Part shown: positions 43,877 to 52,053 of the stretch, piece by piece
Position numbering within the stretch: position 1 is the first letter of the stretch
How the letters are laid out: the number at the start of each line of letters is the position of its first letter
Assembly: GCA_015490795.1 (NCBI GenBank)
Contig: WFXD01000020.1
Location: forward strand, 17,237-81,236
DNA: 64,000 nucleotides
Source of the DNA: Gammaproteobacteria bacterium
GTDB lineage: Bacteria; Pseudomonadota; Gammaproteobacteria; Chromatiales; Chromatiaceae
Direction: 5' to 3'
The notes under the pieces: model-generated
Database searches by the model: none
The model's input: the letters and a program-made list of their open reading frames with translations, nothing else
What the model was told of the DNA's origin: nothing
Program-made: the position numbers and the translations under genes

Positions 43877-44769
43877 GTAGTGACTGGGCCTCTCAGAAGG
43901 AGCGGGGCACCCCCTTTGCCTTGCGTTTGATTCTCTGGATTGCACAGCACCTGGGGCGTGGTTTTGCGCGCCTCTTTCTCCACCCGATTACACTCTATTT
44001 CCTGCTGATGGCCAAGCCGCAGCGCAGAGCCTCGCGGCAATATCTCCAGCGTATTTTAGGTCGCCAGATTACCCTTTTTGATATAGCGCGGCACATCCAC
44101 TGTTTTGCTTCTACGATCCTTGACCGGGTTTTTCTGCTGGCAGATCGCAGCAGTGAATTTGATATTAAACGCTACAAGCCTGAAGAGGTCTATCGTCTGG
44201 TTGATCAGGGGCAGGGCTGCCTGCTGCTGGGCGCTCATCTTGGCAGCTTTGAAGTGTTACGTGCGCCGGCAATCAATGAGCGCAGGATGCCGTTGAAAAT
44301 ACTGATGTATCCCAATCACAATGAGCAGATCTCAAAGATATTTATGGGGCTGAACCCAGAGGTTGCGCAGAGCATTTTACCGCTGGGGGAGATGGATACC
44401 ATGCTCAGGGTGGCGGATGCTGTGGCAGAGGGCAAGGCGGTAGCCATGCTGGGGGATCGGGCAATTGGCAGTGAAAAGTCTGTTGATTGTTGTTTTCTTG
44501 GCAAGAGCGCTCAATTTCCTGCCGGCCCTATGTTGCTGGCCTCGGTACTGAAGGTGCCGGTGATTCTTTTTGTCGGTCTGTACATGGGTGGTAATCGCTA
44601 TGAACTCTATTTTGAGAAGCTTGCAGACAAGGTGGTGATTGGCCGAAAACAGCGTGATGCTGATCTGCAAAAGTGGGTGCAGCACTATGCAGATCGTCTG
44701 GAATATTATGCGCGTAAAGCACCTGATAACTGGTTTAATTTCTATGACTTTTGGAACAGGGGTGGGTAG
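43873..44769 (+). CDS. Lipid A-type lauroyl/myristoyl acyltransferase homologue
   Basis: The 298-residue protein belongs to the LpxL/HtrB superfamily: LLLGAHLGSFEVLRAP carries the HX4E/D catalytic pattern, and GDRAIGSEKSVDCCFLGK matches the later family motif. In aryl-polyene clusters such an enzyme is thought to join the polyene to a lipid anchor. It overlaps the dehydratase gene by four bases and precedes the LolA-like gene. A role in ordinary lipid A synthesis is possible but less likely in this context. Confidence 0.88.
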   Translation: MSSDWASQKERGTPFALRLILWIAQHLGRGFARLFLHPITLYFLLMAKPQRRASRQYLQRILGRQITLFDIARHIHCFASTILDRVFLLADRSSEFDIKRYKPEEVYRLVDQGQGCLLLGAHLGSFEVLRAPAINERRMPLKILMYPNHNEQISKIFMGLNPEVAQSILPLGEMDTMLRVADAVAEGKAVAMLGDRAIGSEKSVDCCFLGKSAQFPAGPMLLASVLKVPVILFVGLYMGGNRYELYFEKLADKVVIGRKQRDADLQKWVQHYADRLEYYARKAPDNWFNFYDFWNRGG

Positions 44770-45343
44770 CCTTCGCTATAGTCTGCTGGTCTCTTTTTTG
44801 CTGCTGCTGGTTTCGGTACAGACCACAGCAAAGGAGTGGGATCGCGCCGAATTAATGGCGCTGCTGGCTACAACAAAAGGGAGTGAGCAACGCTATACAG
44901 AGACCAGACAGCTGGATTTTTTAGAGGGATCGGTTACTTCGCAGGGGAGACTCATCTTCTCGCCGCCAGATCGGCTGGTAAAGCAGGTTGACCCACCTGA
45001 TTCAAGCCGCTATGAAATCATGGGGGATACAATGACGATCCGCCGCCCCGGCGAGGCTGAACAGGTTGTGAGTATTGATGCGCACCCTCTGTTGCGTCTT
45101 TTTATTGATACACTACGCGCTCTGCTGATGGGGGATCTCAAGCTGCTGGAACAACACCATGCTATCGCACTGACCGGCAACCGTGATGCATGGCAATTGC
45201 AGCTTAGTCCGCAAGATAGTCAGCTGGCTGCATCGGTGGAGTGGTTAATCATCACTGGGCATGATGGGCATATCGAACAGATGATCACGCAGGAACAGAG
45301 TGGTGACCAGACGGTGCTGATCCTGCACGGTAAAAGTGAATAG
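44744..45343 (+). CDS. LolA-like outer-membrane lipoprotein carrier, pigment cluster
   Basis: The protein has a signal peptide (hydrophobic core SLLVSFLLLLVSV, cleavage near TAKEW) followed by a periplasmic domain with LolA-like features: RYTETRQLDFLEGSVTSQGRLIFSPPDRLVKQV. LolA relatives ferry hydrophobic lipids across the periplasm, which fits transport of a lipid-anchored polyene. I place the start at the ATG at 44744; an in-frame GTG at 44762, closer to the signal core, is equally possible. The frame overlaps the end of the acyltransferase gene by 26 bases. It ends within the start of the exporter gene. Confidence 0.85.
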   Translation: MTFGTGVGSLRYSLLVSFLLLLVSVQTTAKEWDRAELMALLATTKGSEQRYTETRQLDFLEGSVTSQGRLIFSPPDRLVKQVDPPDSSRYEIMGDTMTIRRPGEAEQVVSIDAHPLLRLFIDTLRALLMGDLKLLEQHHAIALTGNRDAWQLQLSPQDSQLAASVEWLIITGHDGHIEQMITQEQSGDQTVLILHGKSE

Positions 45344-47651
45344 AGACCAGCTCACCGCTCTGCTGATCTGGGTGCTTTTGGTTGCTCTTGCCTCTGCCTG
45401 GTTGGTGGCAAAGGTGCCGATACGCTCTGATCTCTCCCTCTTTCTTCCTGCGGGTAGTGACCCTGTTGAGCGGGTGATGCAACACAAGCTGCGCGAAGGG
45501 GCAGTCTCACGCCTGGTGCTGATAGGCATTGAGGGTGGCTCACTTGAACTGCGTGTTGCAGCAAGTCGCCAGCTGCGGCATGCATTATTGAAGCTGGAGC
45601 ACTTTAAGCGGGTAGAGAATGGTGCAGCGGCACCGTTAAAGAGTGATCCGCTGTTGTTTGAATATCGCTACCTGTTGGCCAAAAAGGGTGAGGCGGTGCT
45701 TTTTACTGCGCAAGGGTTGGCGCAGGCGCTTGATCGGCGCATGCAGGAGTTGACGGCTCCCTATCCCTCGCCGTTTAAACAACAGCTGCCGCGAGATCCA
45801 ACCGCTGCCTATCCCGCATTGCTCAAGCAGTGGCTGCCGCCATCCCGTCCCAACAATGTGCAGGGACTCTGGTTTTCGGCTGATCGGCAGCGCGCCTTGC
45901 TGGTTGCCGAAACATGGGCCAAAGGGATGGCGATGGAGAGCCAGCAACAGGCAGTTGATGCGATCCGGCAGCAGTTTCATGCGATTGACAGCAGTGGCCA
46001 GTTAACATTGCAGCTCAGCGGGCCGGGTCTGTTTGCCGTCCACTCACGAGAGGTGATTCGGAGTGAGGCCAAACTGCTGAGCATGATTGCATCAGCTGCT
46101 ATAGTGGTTATCCTGCTGTTGGCCTATCGCTCGTTGCGCATCGTCATCCTGGCGGCACTGCCGTTAATGAGCGCCATATTGGCGGGTAGCTGTCTGGCGG
46201 GTCTGCTGTTTGGTGAGCTGTATGGCATTACACTGGCCTTTGGCATTACGCTGTTGGGGGTCACTATTGATTACCCCATCCACCTCTTCAGCCATCTTAA
46301 AAAAAGTGAGAGCGCCTCACAGAGCCTGATGCGGGTATGGGGCACCTTGAGGATGGGGGTGGTGACCACCTGCACCGGCTATCTGGTGATGGCGGCGACC
46401 GATTTTCGTGGACTCAGCCAGCTGGGTGTCTTCACCATTGGTGGTCTGCTTGCCGGGGCATTGACGACGCGATTCCTGCTGCCGCGATTGATGGGGGATG
46501 GCTGGGAGCTTGCCTTGGACAAGGGTGCCTGTCGGGTTCCCCAACCCGGTCGGTTACCGGCAAGGCTGTTGTTTGCAGCAGGGTTCTGCTCGCTGCTCTT
46601 TCTTTTTGTGCAATCCACGCCCGTTTGGCAGGATGATCTCGCTTCAATGAGCGCATTGCCAAAAGAGCTGCTGGATCTGGATCGGGAGATGCGGAGGCAG
46701 CTCAATGTGCCGGAGGTGAGTCATCTGATCGTTCTGCATGCTCAGGATCTGGAGAGCGCGCTTCAGCGGGCAGAAAGATTGGAGCAAGGTCTGGATGGTC
46801 TGGTTGATTCGCAAGCCATCGCCGGTTTTAATCTGGCCAGCAACTATCTGCCCAGCCGCAAGCGCCAACTGGCACGGCAGGCTGCCCTGCCATCCGGTAA
46901 GCAGTTAAGCGCCAATCTGGAACAGGCGCTGATAAATTACCGTTTTCGCAACGCCCTCTTCACCCCTTTTTTACAGGATGTCGCCACTGCACGAACGCTT
47001 CAACCGCTTGGGCTGGAGCAGCTGGCAGAGACGCAGGCAGGCCGGCAGCTGGCTGAGCTGATACACCGGGAGGGGGATGCGTGGTTTTTGATGGTTCCGC
47101 TCTATGGTGTGGAGAACCCTTCTGCAATCAGGCAATTGATAACAGAAGCTGGGGATGCCTCAATCCGTTATCTTCAGCTTGGTGAGGAGGGCAAACGGAT
47201 GGTCACCGGGTTCCGCGAGGGGATCTTCTCCATGATCGGCTGGGGCCTGCTGGCAATGGTCTGCCTGTTGCTGATCGGTCTGAAATCAATCCGCTCAGCG
47301 CTGCTGGTTCTGCTGCCGGTTCTGCTGGCCGTTACCCTGACCATTGCGCTGTTGCTGCTGCTGGGAGAGATGCTGACGATCTTCCATCTGGTTGCATTGA
47401 TCCTGGTGGTGGGTATCGGGATCGACTACAGCCTCTTCTTCGGTCGACAAGAGGCGAGTGAAGAGGAGAGTCGGCGGACATTCCATGCACTGCTTGTCTG
47501 CGCCACCTCAACCACGACAGTCTTTGCGATTCTGGCCACTTCAGAGATTCCGGTGTTGAGCGCTATTGGTCTGACAACGGCAATCGGCGTGGTTGGCAGC
47601 TTTGTGGCCGCTATGGTGTTTGCGCGTCAATCAGAGAGGGCTGTTGAGTAG
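45336..47651 (+). CDS. RND/MMPL-family exporter of the pigment cluster
   Basis: This 771-residue inner-membrane protein has two repeats, each with one N-terminal membrane helix, a large periplasmic domain and five further helices (clusters at about 245-400 and 625-765). VTIDYPIHLFSH and VGIGIDYSLFFG are the matching intramembrane motifs of the two halves, with the acidic residues expected for proton coupling. MMPL-type exporters in aryl-polyene clusters are assumed to move the polyene lipid out of the inner membrane. It starts at a GTG overlapping the LolA-like gene. Its 3' end overlaps the convergent chorismatase gene by 25 bases. Confidence 0.9.
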   Translation: MNRDQLTALLIWVLLVALASAWLVAKVPIRSDLSLFLPAGSDPVERVMQHKLREGAVSRLVLIGIEGGSLELRVAASRQLRHALLKLEHFKRVENGAAAPLKSDPLLFEYRYLLAKKGEAVLFTAQGLAQALDRRMQELTAPYPSPFKQQLPRDPTAAYPALLKQWLPPSRPNNVQGLWFSADRQRALLVAETWAKGMAMESQQQAVDAIRQQFHAIDSSGQLTLQLSGPGLFAVHSREVIRSEAKLLSMIASAAIVVILLLAYRSLRIVILAALPLMSAILAGSCLAGLLFGELYGITLAFGITLLGVTIDYPIHLFSHLKKSESASQSLMRVWGTLRMGVVTTCTGYLVMAATDFRGLSQLGVFTIGGLLAGALTTRFLLPRLMGDGWELALDKGACRVPQPGRLPARLLFAAGFCSLLFLFVQSTPVWQDDLASMSALPKELLDLDREMRRQLNVPEVSHLIVLHAQDLESALQRAERLEQGLDGLVDSQAIAGFNLASNYLPSRKRQLARQAALPSGKQLSANLEQALINYRFRNALFTPFLQDVATARTLQPLGLEQLAETQAGRQLAELIHREGDAWFLMVPLYGVENPSAIRQLITEAGDASIRYLQLGEEGKRMVTGFREGIFSMIGWGLLAMVCLLLIGLKSIRSALLVLLPVLLAVTLTIALLLLLGEMLTIFHLVALILVVGIGIDYSLFFGRQEASEEESRRTFHALLVCATSTTTVFAILATSEIPVLSAIGLTTAIGVVGSFVAAMVFARQSERAVE

Positions 47652-48607
47652 CCATCGATCTCAAGCAGCAGATCCTGGCGGCAGATATCGGCATGAAGGT
47701 AGATCCGAGGTATCTCTGGTTTAAACAGGGTGCTGATTTGCGCATCAATTTGAGCAAGATCTGCAACCTGACGCAGGTAGATCTTGAGCAGAGCAGGCTG
47801 CTGCGGGGGCTGTGCCTCTTTCAGTAGCTGCCGGATATTTCGCGTACTCTCTTGTAACTGGCCGATGCTGTCATCCAGGTGGCGGGTTTCATGCCCCACC
47901 ACGCTTGCAGTGCCGGAGATGTAGAGGTCTGTCTGGTTGCCCCAGCGTTTCAGAATGGCGCGTGAGAAGCTGGGACTCTTGGGGCTATAGATTGCGGGGT
48001 AATGAAAGGCACTGACCTGTCTGGGGTTTTCAACCTGTACCCCTGGTTTTTTGCTGGCCAGAAAGTAGATGAGAAAACCGGGCGAATGGGTGCCAATAGT
48101 GGTGGCGGCGGGGAGGCGCTTTTCAAACCCTTCATGCTTTGCGCAGGCGCGATGACGCCCAATACAGAAACGCTTGTACCGCTCCTGCTGACCCTGCCCC
48201 TGATTGATGTTTGGGAGGTAGTTCCAGATACGGACAAGGTGAGGGTGGCCTTGCCGGCCTGCCAAATCAAGCAGTGAGCGGTAGGCCTGCTCACTGAGTC
48301 TCTCCAGATCAGATGAGTTGCCCTCTTCAAGCAGCAGATGACCCAACAGCATCTCGCCTGCGGTGCAAAAGGTAATCTGCCCGCTCTGATGCCAGCTGAC
48401 GGGGTGTTTTGTGCGCCAGACCTCAACCCGTTTCTGCGTATCAAGCTGAGAAAGGCCGACGGTGATCCCTGCCCCTCCTGCCTGTGAGGTGCTTGCTGAA
48501 CCGCTGAAGTGGATCAGTGCCATCACGCCGGGGTCATTAGCCAGTGTTGCTGCCGACCCGGCAGGGAGATAATCAATCTGAAGCGTACTGACAGTTGTTG
48601 GTATCAC
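47627..48607 (-). CDS. Chorismatase of the FkbO/Hyg5/XanB2 family
   Basis: The protein converts chorismate to hydroxybenzoate or dihydroxycyclohexadiene carboxylate. The C-terminus IYLHADICRQDLLLEIDG matches the family end with the catalytic glutamate in LLLEID. IWNYLPNINQGQGQQERYKRF and GTASVVGHETRH are further family blocks. XanB2 of Xanthomonas makes 3- and 4-hydroxybenzoate, the starter of xanthomonadin, so a starter-supply role is likely here. The frame is open back to 48811, but that would overlap the divergent membrane-protein gene. I chose the GTG at 48607, just before the family N-terminus TLQIDYLPAG, giving 326 residues. It is the only minus-strand gene inside the cluster. Which isomer it makes cannot be read from the sequence. 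Confidence 0.88.
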   Translation of the reverse strand: MIPTTVSTLQIDYLPAGSAATLANDPGVMALIHFSGSASTSQAGGAGITVGLSQLDTQKRVEVWRTKHPVSWHQSGQITFCTAGEMLLGHLLLEEGNSSDLERLSEQAYRSLLDLAGRQGHPHLVRIWNYLPNINQGQGQQERYKRFCIGRHRACAKHEGFEKRLPAATTIGTHSPGFLIYFLASKKPGVQVENPRQVSAFHYPAIYSPKSPSFSRAILKRWGNQTDLYISGTASVVGHETRHLDDSIGQLQESTRNIRQLLKEAQPPQQPALLKIYLRQVADLAQIDAQISTLFKPEIPRIYLHADICRQDLLLEIDGYSTALSD

Positions 48608-48645
48608 GGGATTAGAGGTTTGTCTGTAGAAGTTGGTTAAAGAGT

Positions 48646-49359
48646 TTGAATGATTGCCAATGGTACGATATTTTAACCGGTATCGTGTTCTGTTTGTTCT
48701 GGATACAAGCACCCCAGGAGAAGCCAATAAAAACAATTGTTCCCCGTCTGCTATTAGCATCTGTTCTACTTTACCCGCCAGCCCTTCATATTGGTATTTT
48801 TGCAGGTTCAATTACGCCGGGTATTCTGGTGCTTTCGGTACTGCTGCTATTGAGCGGTGGCGGGTTGGTGATGAAGAGGGCTCGTTTCGGATGGGTGCTG
48901 CTTTTATCAGGTGTGGGTCTGCTGGTCTGCCAGGCTTACTACCCGCCTGCGGCACAGGTGATGCTCTTTCTCCCTCCCATCCTGATTAATCTGCTGCTCT
49001 GTTCTCTTTTTGCCAGGACATTGGGTGCTGACGCAACGCCGCTCATCAGCACCTTTGCCAGAGCAGTGCATGGGCATGAGCTGGATGAGGTGGCTCAGCA
49101 TTATACTCGTGCAGTGACCCAACTATGGGTGGGTCTGTTTATGCTGCTGGCCTTGGTCTCTCTCCTTCTGGCGCTCTTTGCGCCGCTGGAGATCTGGTCA
49201 CTGTTTACCAACCTTATTAGCTATATTCTGGTGCTGTTGCTCTTTATTGTTGAGTATCAGGTTAGAATCCGTCATCTTTCACACCTCAAACATCCGGGTT
49301 TTATTGGCTTTATGCGTCTATTGGGGACGATTGACTTACGTTCATTGTCAAAATCATGA
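48646..49359 (+). CDS. Aryl-polyene cluster integral membrane protein (COG4648-like)
   Basis: The product is very hydrophobic with about six membrane helices and PPALHIGIF, VMLFLPPILINLLLCSLFARTL and EYQVRIRHL, like the conserved membrane protein of aryl-polyene clusters (COG4648). The first legal start codon is TTG at 48646. The family-like N-terminus, however, begins at KTIVPRLLLASVLLYPP, and a strong AGGAGAAG (48716-48723) lies before an in-frame ATA at 48727. Translation may really begin there. Its role is unknown, possibly transport or membrane insertion of the pigment. The stop overlaps the next start (ATGA). Confidence 0.82.
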   Translation: MNDCQWYDILTGIVFCLFWIQAPQEKPIKTIVPRLLLASVLLYPPALHIGIFAGSITPGILVLSVLLLLSGGGLVMKRARFGWVLLLSGVGLLVCQAYYPPAAQVMLFLPPILINLLLCSLFARTLGADATPLISTFARAVHGHELDEVAQHYTRAVTQLWVGLFMLLALVSLLLALFAPLEIWSLFTNLISYILVLLLFIVEYQVRIRHLSHLKHPGFIGFMRLLGTIDLRSLSKS

Positions 49360-50693
49360 GTAGCGGTTTTCCGTTATTTCGGCATGCACCGACAGATCCA
49401 TTTGTCTGGCGCCGGGGGGAGTCGATTACGGCGTCTGCTTTTTTGCATGACGTGATGGAGCTGGCTGAACGGCTGCCTGAAAGGCGCTACCTGCTTAACC
49501 TCTGTGAGGATCGTTACCACTTTATGGTGGGCTTTGCGGCGGCGGTGATAAAGGGGCAGGTTAATCTCCTGCCACCCAACCGTACCCCCGATCTCATCAA
49601 TGAGCTGGCAGAGCGCTATCCCGATAGCTACTGCCTGTTTGAACGGGGAATAGATGGGGTTGAGCTGCTGTCGGTCAGGCTACAGATAGAGGCAGCGGGG
49701 AAGGGTCGGGTTGATCAGATCCCGGTTATTGATGGTGAGCAGCTGATTGCCATTGCCTTTACCTCTGGCAGTACGGGGGCGCCAAAACCCAACCCCAAAC
49801 AGTGGAGAGAGCTTGTTATCGGTGCTGACAGGGCCATTTCGCGTTTCAATATTGTAGTGGGCAAGGTGTCGGCGCTGGTTGCAACGGTGCCGCCTCAGCA
49901 CATGTATGGCCTGGAAACCAGCGTGCTCATGCCCTGGCGAGCCGGTATTGCCGTGCATACCGGGCGACCCTTTTTTCCTGCTGATGTGGTGGAGGCATTG
50001 GCTTTGGTACCCGAGCCTCGGCTCTTGATAACTACGCCATTGCATCTTCGAGCCTGTCTGAAAGCAGATTTGGCCTGGCCTGGGTTGAGATTCATTATTT
50101 CGGCAACGGCTCCCCTCTCCGCTGATTTGGCGCGGCAGGCTGAAGAGAGGCTGGATACGCAGGTGATGGAGATTTTTGGCTGCACGGAGGCTGGCTCCAT
50201 TGCATCCCGGCGCACAACAGAGGGCGCCTGCTGGCATCTCTATGATGGTATGTCATTGAGACTCTCGGGTGAGACTGGATATGTTGAGGGCGAACAGCTA
50301 CCTCAGCCGGTGCCGTTGAGTGATCGGATTGAAAAGATTGATCGACACCATTTTAGCCTGTTGGGGCGCAATGAAGAGATGGTCAATATTGCAGGCAAAC
50401 GCGCCTCGCTGAGTGATCTGAACCATAAACTGAATGCCATTTCCGAGGTGGAGGATGGGGCTTTTATCATGCCCGATACCGTGGATGCCGGAACCACACG
50501 TCTGACCGCTTTTGTGGTTGCACCAACAGTGGATGAAGCAACTGTTATGCAGCGTTTGAAGCGTGGAATAGATGCGGCATTTTTGCCGCGTCCGCTGTAT
50601 AAGGTAGATGCCCTGCCGCGTAATGAGACAGGAAAACTGCCGCGTGCCGCTTTATTGAAACTGCTTGAGCAGCGCAAAGTGGGCAGCCAATAA
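49356..50693 (+). CDS. Aryl/acyl-AMP ligase of the aryl-polyene cluster
   Basis: This 445-residue adenylating enzyme has the P-loop-like AFTSGSTGAPKPNP (residues 134-147), FGCTEAGSIASR as the A5 region and ETGKLPRAALLKL as the A10 region with the catalytic lysine. It is shorter than the usual 500-550. In aryl-polyene and xanthomonadin clusters the homologue loads an aromatic acid (4- or 3-hydroxybenzoate, or coumarate) onto the ACP. With the chorismatase two genes away, a hydroxybenzoate is the likely substrate. It overlaps the membrane-protein gene by four bases. Confidence 0.88.
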   Translation: MSSGFPLFRHAPTDPFVWRRGESITASAFLHDVMELAERLPERRYLLNLCEDRYHFMVGFAAAVIKGQVNLLPPNRTPDLINELAERYPDSYCLFERGIDGVELLSVRLQIEAAGKGRVDQIPVIDGEQLIAIAFTSGSTGAPKPNPKQWRELVIGADRAISRFNIVVGKVSALVATVPPQHMYGLETSVLMPWRAGIAVHTGRPFFPADVVEALALVPEPRLLITTPLHLRACLKADLAWPGLRFIISATAPLSADLARQAEERLDTQVMEIFGCTEAGSIASRRTTEGACWHLYDGMSLRLSGETGYVEGEQLPQPVPLSDRIEKIDRHHFSLLGRNEEMVNIAGKRASLSDLNHKLNAISEVEDGAFIMPDTVDAGTTRLTAFVVAPTVDEATVMQRLKRGIDAAFLPRPLYKVDALPRNETGKLPRAALLKLLEQRKVGSQ

Positions 50694-50705
50694 CGCCGTG
50701 CATAA

Positions 50706-50780
50706 TCCTAGAAAAATCAGTTGAGCCTACTACCCAAAAAGCGGGCACAAGTGTGAATGTCTAATGCACTCAACCTACAG
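50706..50780 (-). repeat. Half copy of the MITE-like element, left end of the halogenase block
   Basis: The 75-bp stretch starts TCCTAGAAAAATCAG and matches the reverse complement of 17174-17227 (the right arm of the intact element) except for about 21 extra bases in the middle. It ends at CTACAG, where the internal hairpin of the intact element would begin. It is preceded by TAA (50703-50705), like the intact copy. Its last bases form the GGGG-rich ribosome binding region of the halogenase gene. Confidence 0.8.
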
Positions 50781-50789
50781 GGGCTTTTC

Positions 50790-52049
50790 ATGTCAGAACA
50801 ACAGGTTGATCTGTTAATAATTGGTGCGGGGCCAGCAGGTGCCAGCGCTGCCTGCCTGCTCCAACAGGCGGGGTTTAAGACGCTGATTGTTGAAAAAGAG
50901 CAGTTTCCCCGTTTTGTGATTGGCGAGAGTCTGTTGCCGCACTGTATGGATCTGCTGGATGAGGCGGGGCTTCTGGAGGTGGTGCAGCAACAGAACTACA
51001 TCATTAAACATGGCGCTGAATTTTTCCGGGGTGGCAGGCAGTTCGCCTTTGATTTCTCCCAACAATTTACGGAGGGGTGGCGATACACCTATCAGGTGCC
51101 GCGTGATCACTTTGACCAGACCCTGGCACAAGCCACTGAGGCAAAAGGTATCCCCATCCTTTGGCGGCATGCAGTCACGCAGGTCGATTTTGCGCAGGAT
51201 GGCAGCCCGAAAACCACCATTGAGGATGAGGCAGGTAACCGCAGTATCATCCACGCCCGCTTCATTCTCGATGGCAGTGGTTATGGCCGGGTGCTGCCCC
51301 GCTTGCTGAACCTGGATGCCCCCTCGCATCTGCCAGCCAGAACTGCCCTTTTTACCCATGTCACGGGGGATATTCGCCCACAAGGCGAGCGTGAAGGCAA
51401 TATCTGGATCTGTATGCTGGATGATGCGGAGAATGGCTGGATGTGGATCATCCCCTTCGCCAACGGTAAAACCTCTGTTGGCGTCGTGGCCAAAGCGGAA
51501 TTCCTGGCGCAGTTTCCGAAAGACCCTGATGAGCGGCTGAAGGCGCTGATCGGCTCTACGCCCGCACCCAAAAAACGCCTGGCTGAGGCTGAGTTCAGCT
51601 TCGCTGCCCGGCAGATTGAGGGCTACTCCATATCGGCCAAGCAGCTTGCCGGGCCAGGCTATGCGTTGATGGGCAATGCTACAGAGTTCCTTGACCCGGT
51701 ATTCTCATCCGGGGTGACGCTGGCGCTGGAGTCAGCCAACCGGGCGGCAAAGATGGCGATCCGGCAGCTGAAGGGTGAAAGCCCGGACTGGAACAGGGAG
51801 TATGCAGAGCATCTGATGTTGGGTGTTGATACCTTCCGCGCCTTTGTGAATGCCTGGTATGACAACCGCTTTCCGACACTTATCTTTAGTGAGGCAAAGC
51901 AACAGAGCATCCAGAATCAGATCTGCTCGGTGCTGGCCGGTTATGTCTGGGACAAGGCCAACCCCTGTGTGAATCAACCCGAGCGGATGATTGAACTGCT
52001 CTATAAAAACTGCACAGCCTCTCATCCAGCAACAGCCGTTTCCGGCTAG
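50790..52049 (+). CDS. Flavin-dependent halogenase
   Basis: The 419-residue protein starts with the FAD fold GAGPAGASA (12-20) and GESLLP (45-50). Lys73 in IIKHGAEFF fits the halogenase active-site lysine. WMWIIP (217-222) is a full match to WxWxIP, and FLDPVFSSG (300-308) matches Fx.Px.Sx.G; both motifs mark FADH2-dependent halogenases. Xanthomonadins are brominated aryl polyenes, so it likely halogenates the aryl head group or its ACP-bound form. The frame is open to 50757, but those codons are repeat sequence, so I use the ATG at 50790 with AGGGG upstream. A flavin reductase partner is not seen nearby. Related oxidoreductases without halogenase activity share the fold. Confidence 0.85.
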   Translation: MSEQQVDLLIIGAGPAGASAACLLQQAGFKTLIVEKEQFPRFVIGESLLPHCMDLLDEAGLLEVVQQQNYIIKHGAEFFRGGRQFAFDFSQQFTEGWRYTYQVPRDHFDQTLAQATEAKGIPILWRHAVTQVDFAQDGSPKTTIEDEAGNRSIIHARFILDGSGYGRVLPRLLNLDAPSHLPARTALFTHVTGDIRPQGEREGNIWICMLDDAENGWMWIIPFANGKTSVGVVAKAEFLAQFPKDPDERLKALIGSTPAPKKRLAEAEFSFAARQIEGYSISAKQLAGPGYALMGNATEFLDPVFSSGVTLALESANRAAKMAIRQLKGESPDWNREYAEHLMLGVDTFRAFVNAWYDNRFPTLIFSEAKQQSIQNQICSVLAGYVWDKANPCVNQPERMIELLYKNCTASHPATAVSG

Positions 52050-52053
52050 CGCT

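Noticed and set aside
48608..48811. Longer chorismatase start at 48811
   Set aside because: It would overlap the divergent membrane-protein gene by up to 166 bp, and the family N-terminus begins only near 48590.
50790..52049. Reading the halogenase as a geranylgeranyl reductase-type oxidoreductase
   Set aside because: Both WxWxIP and Fx.Px.Sx.G motifs and a lysine at the expected active-site position are present, and the setting in an aryl-polyene cluster favours a halogenase; some uncertainty remains.
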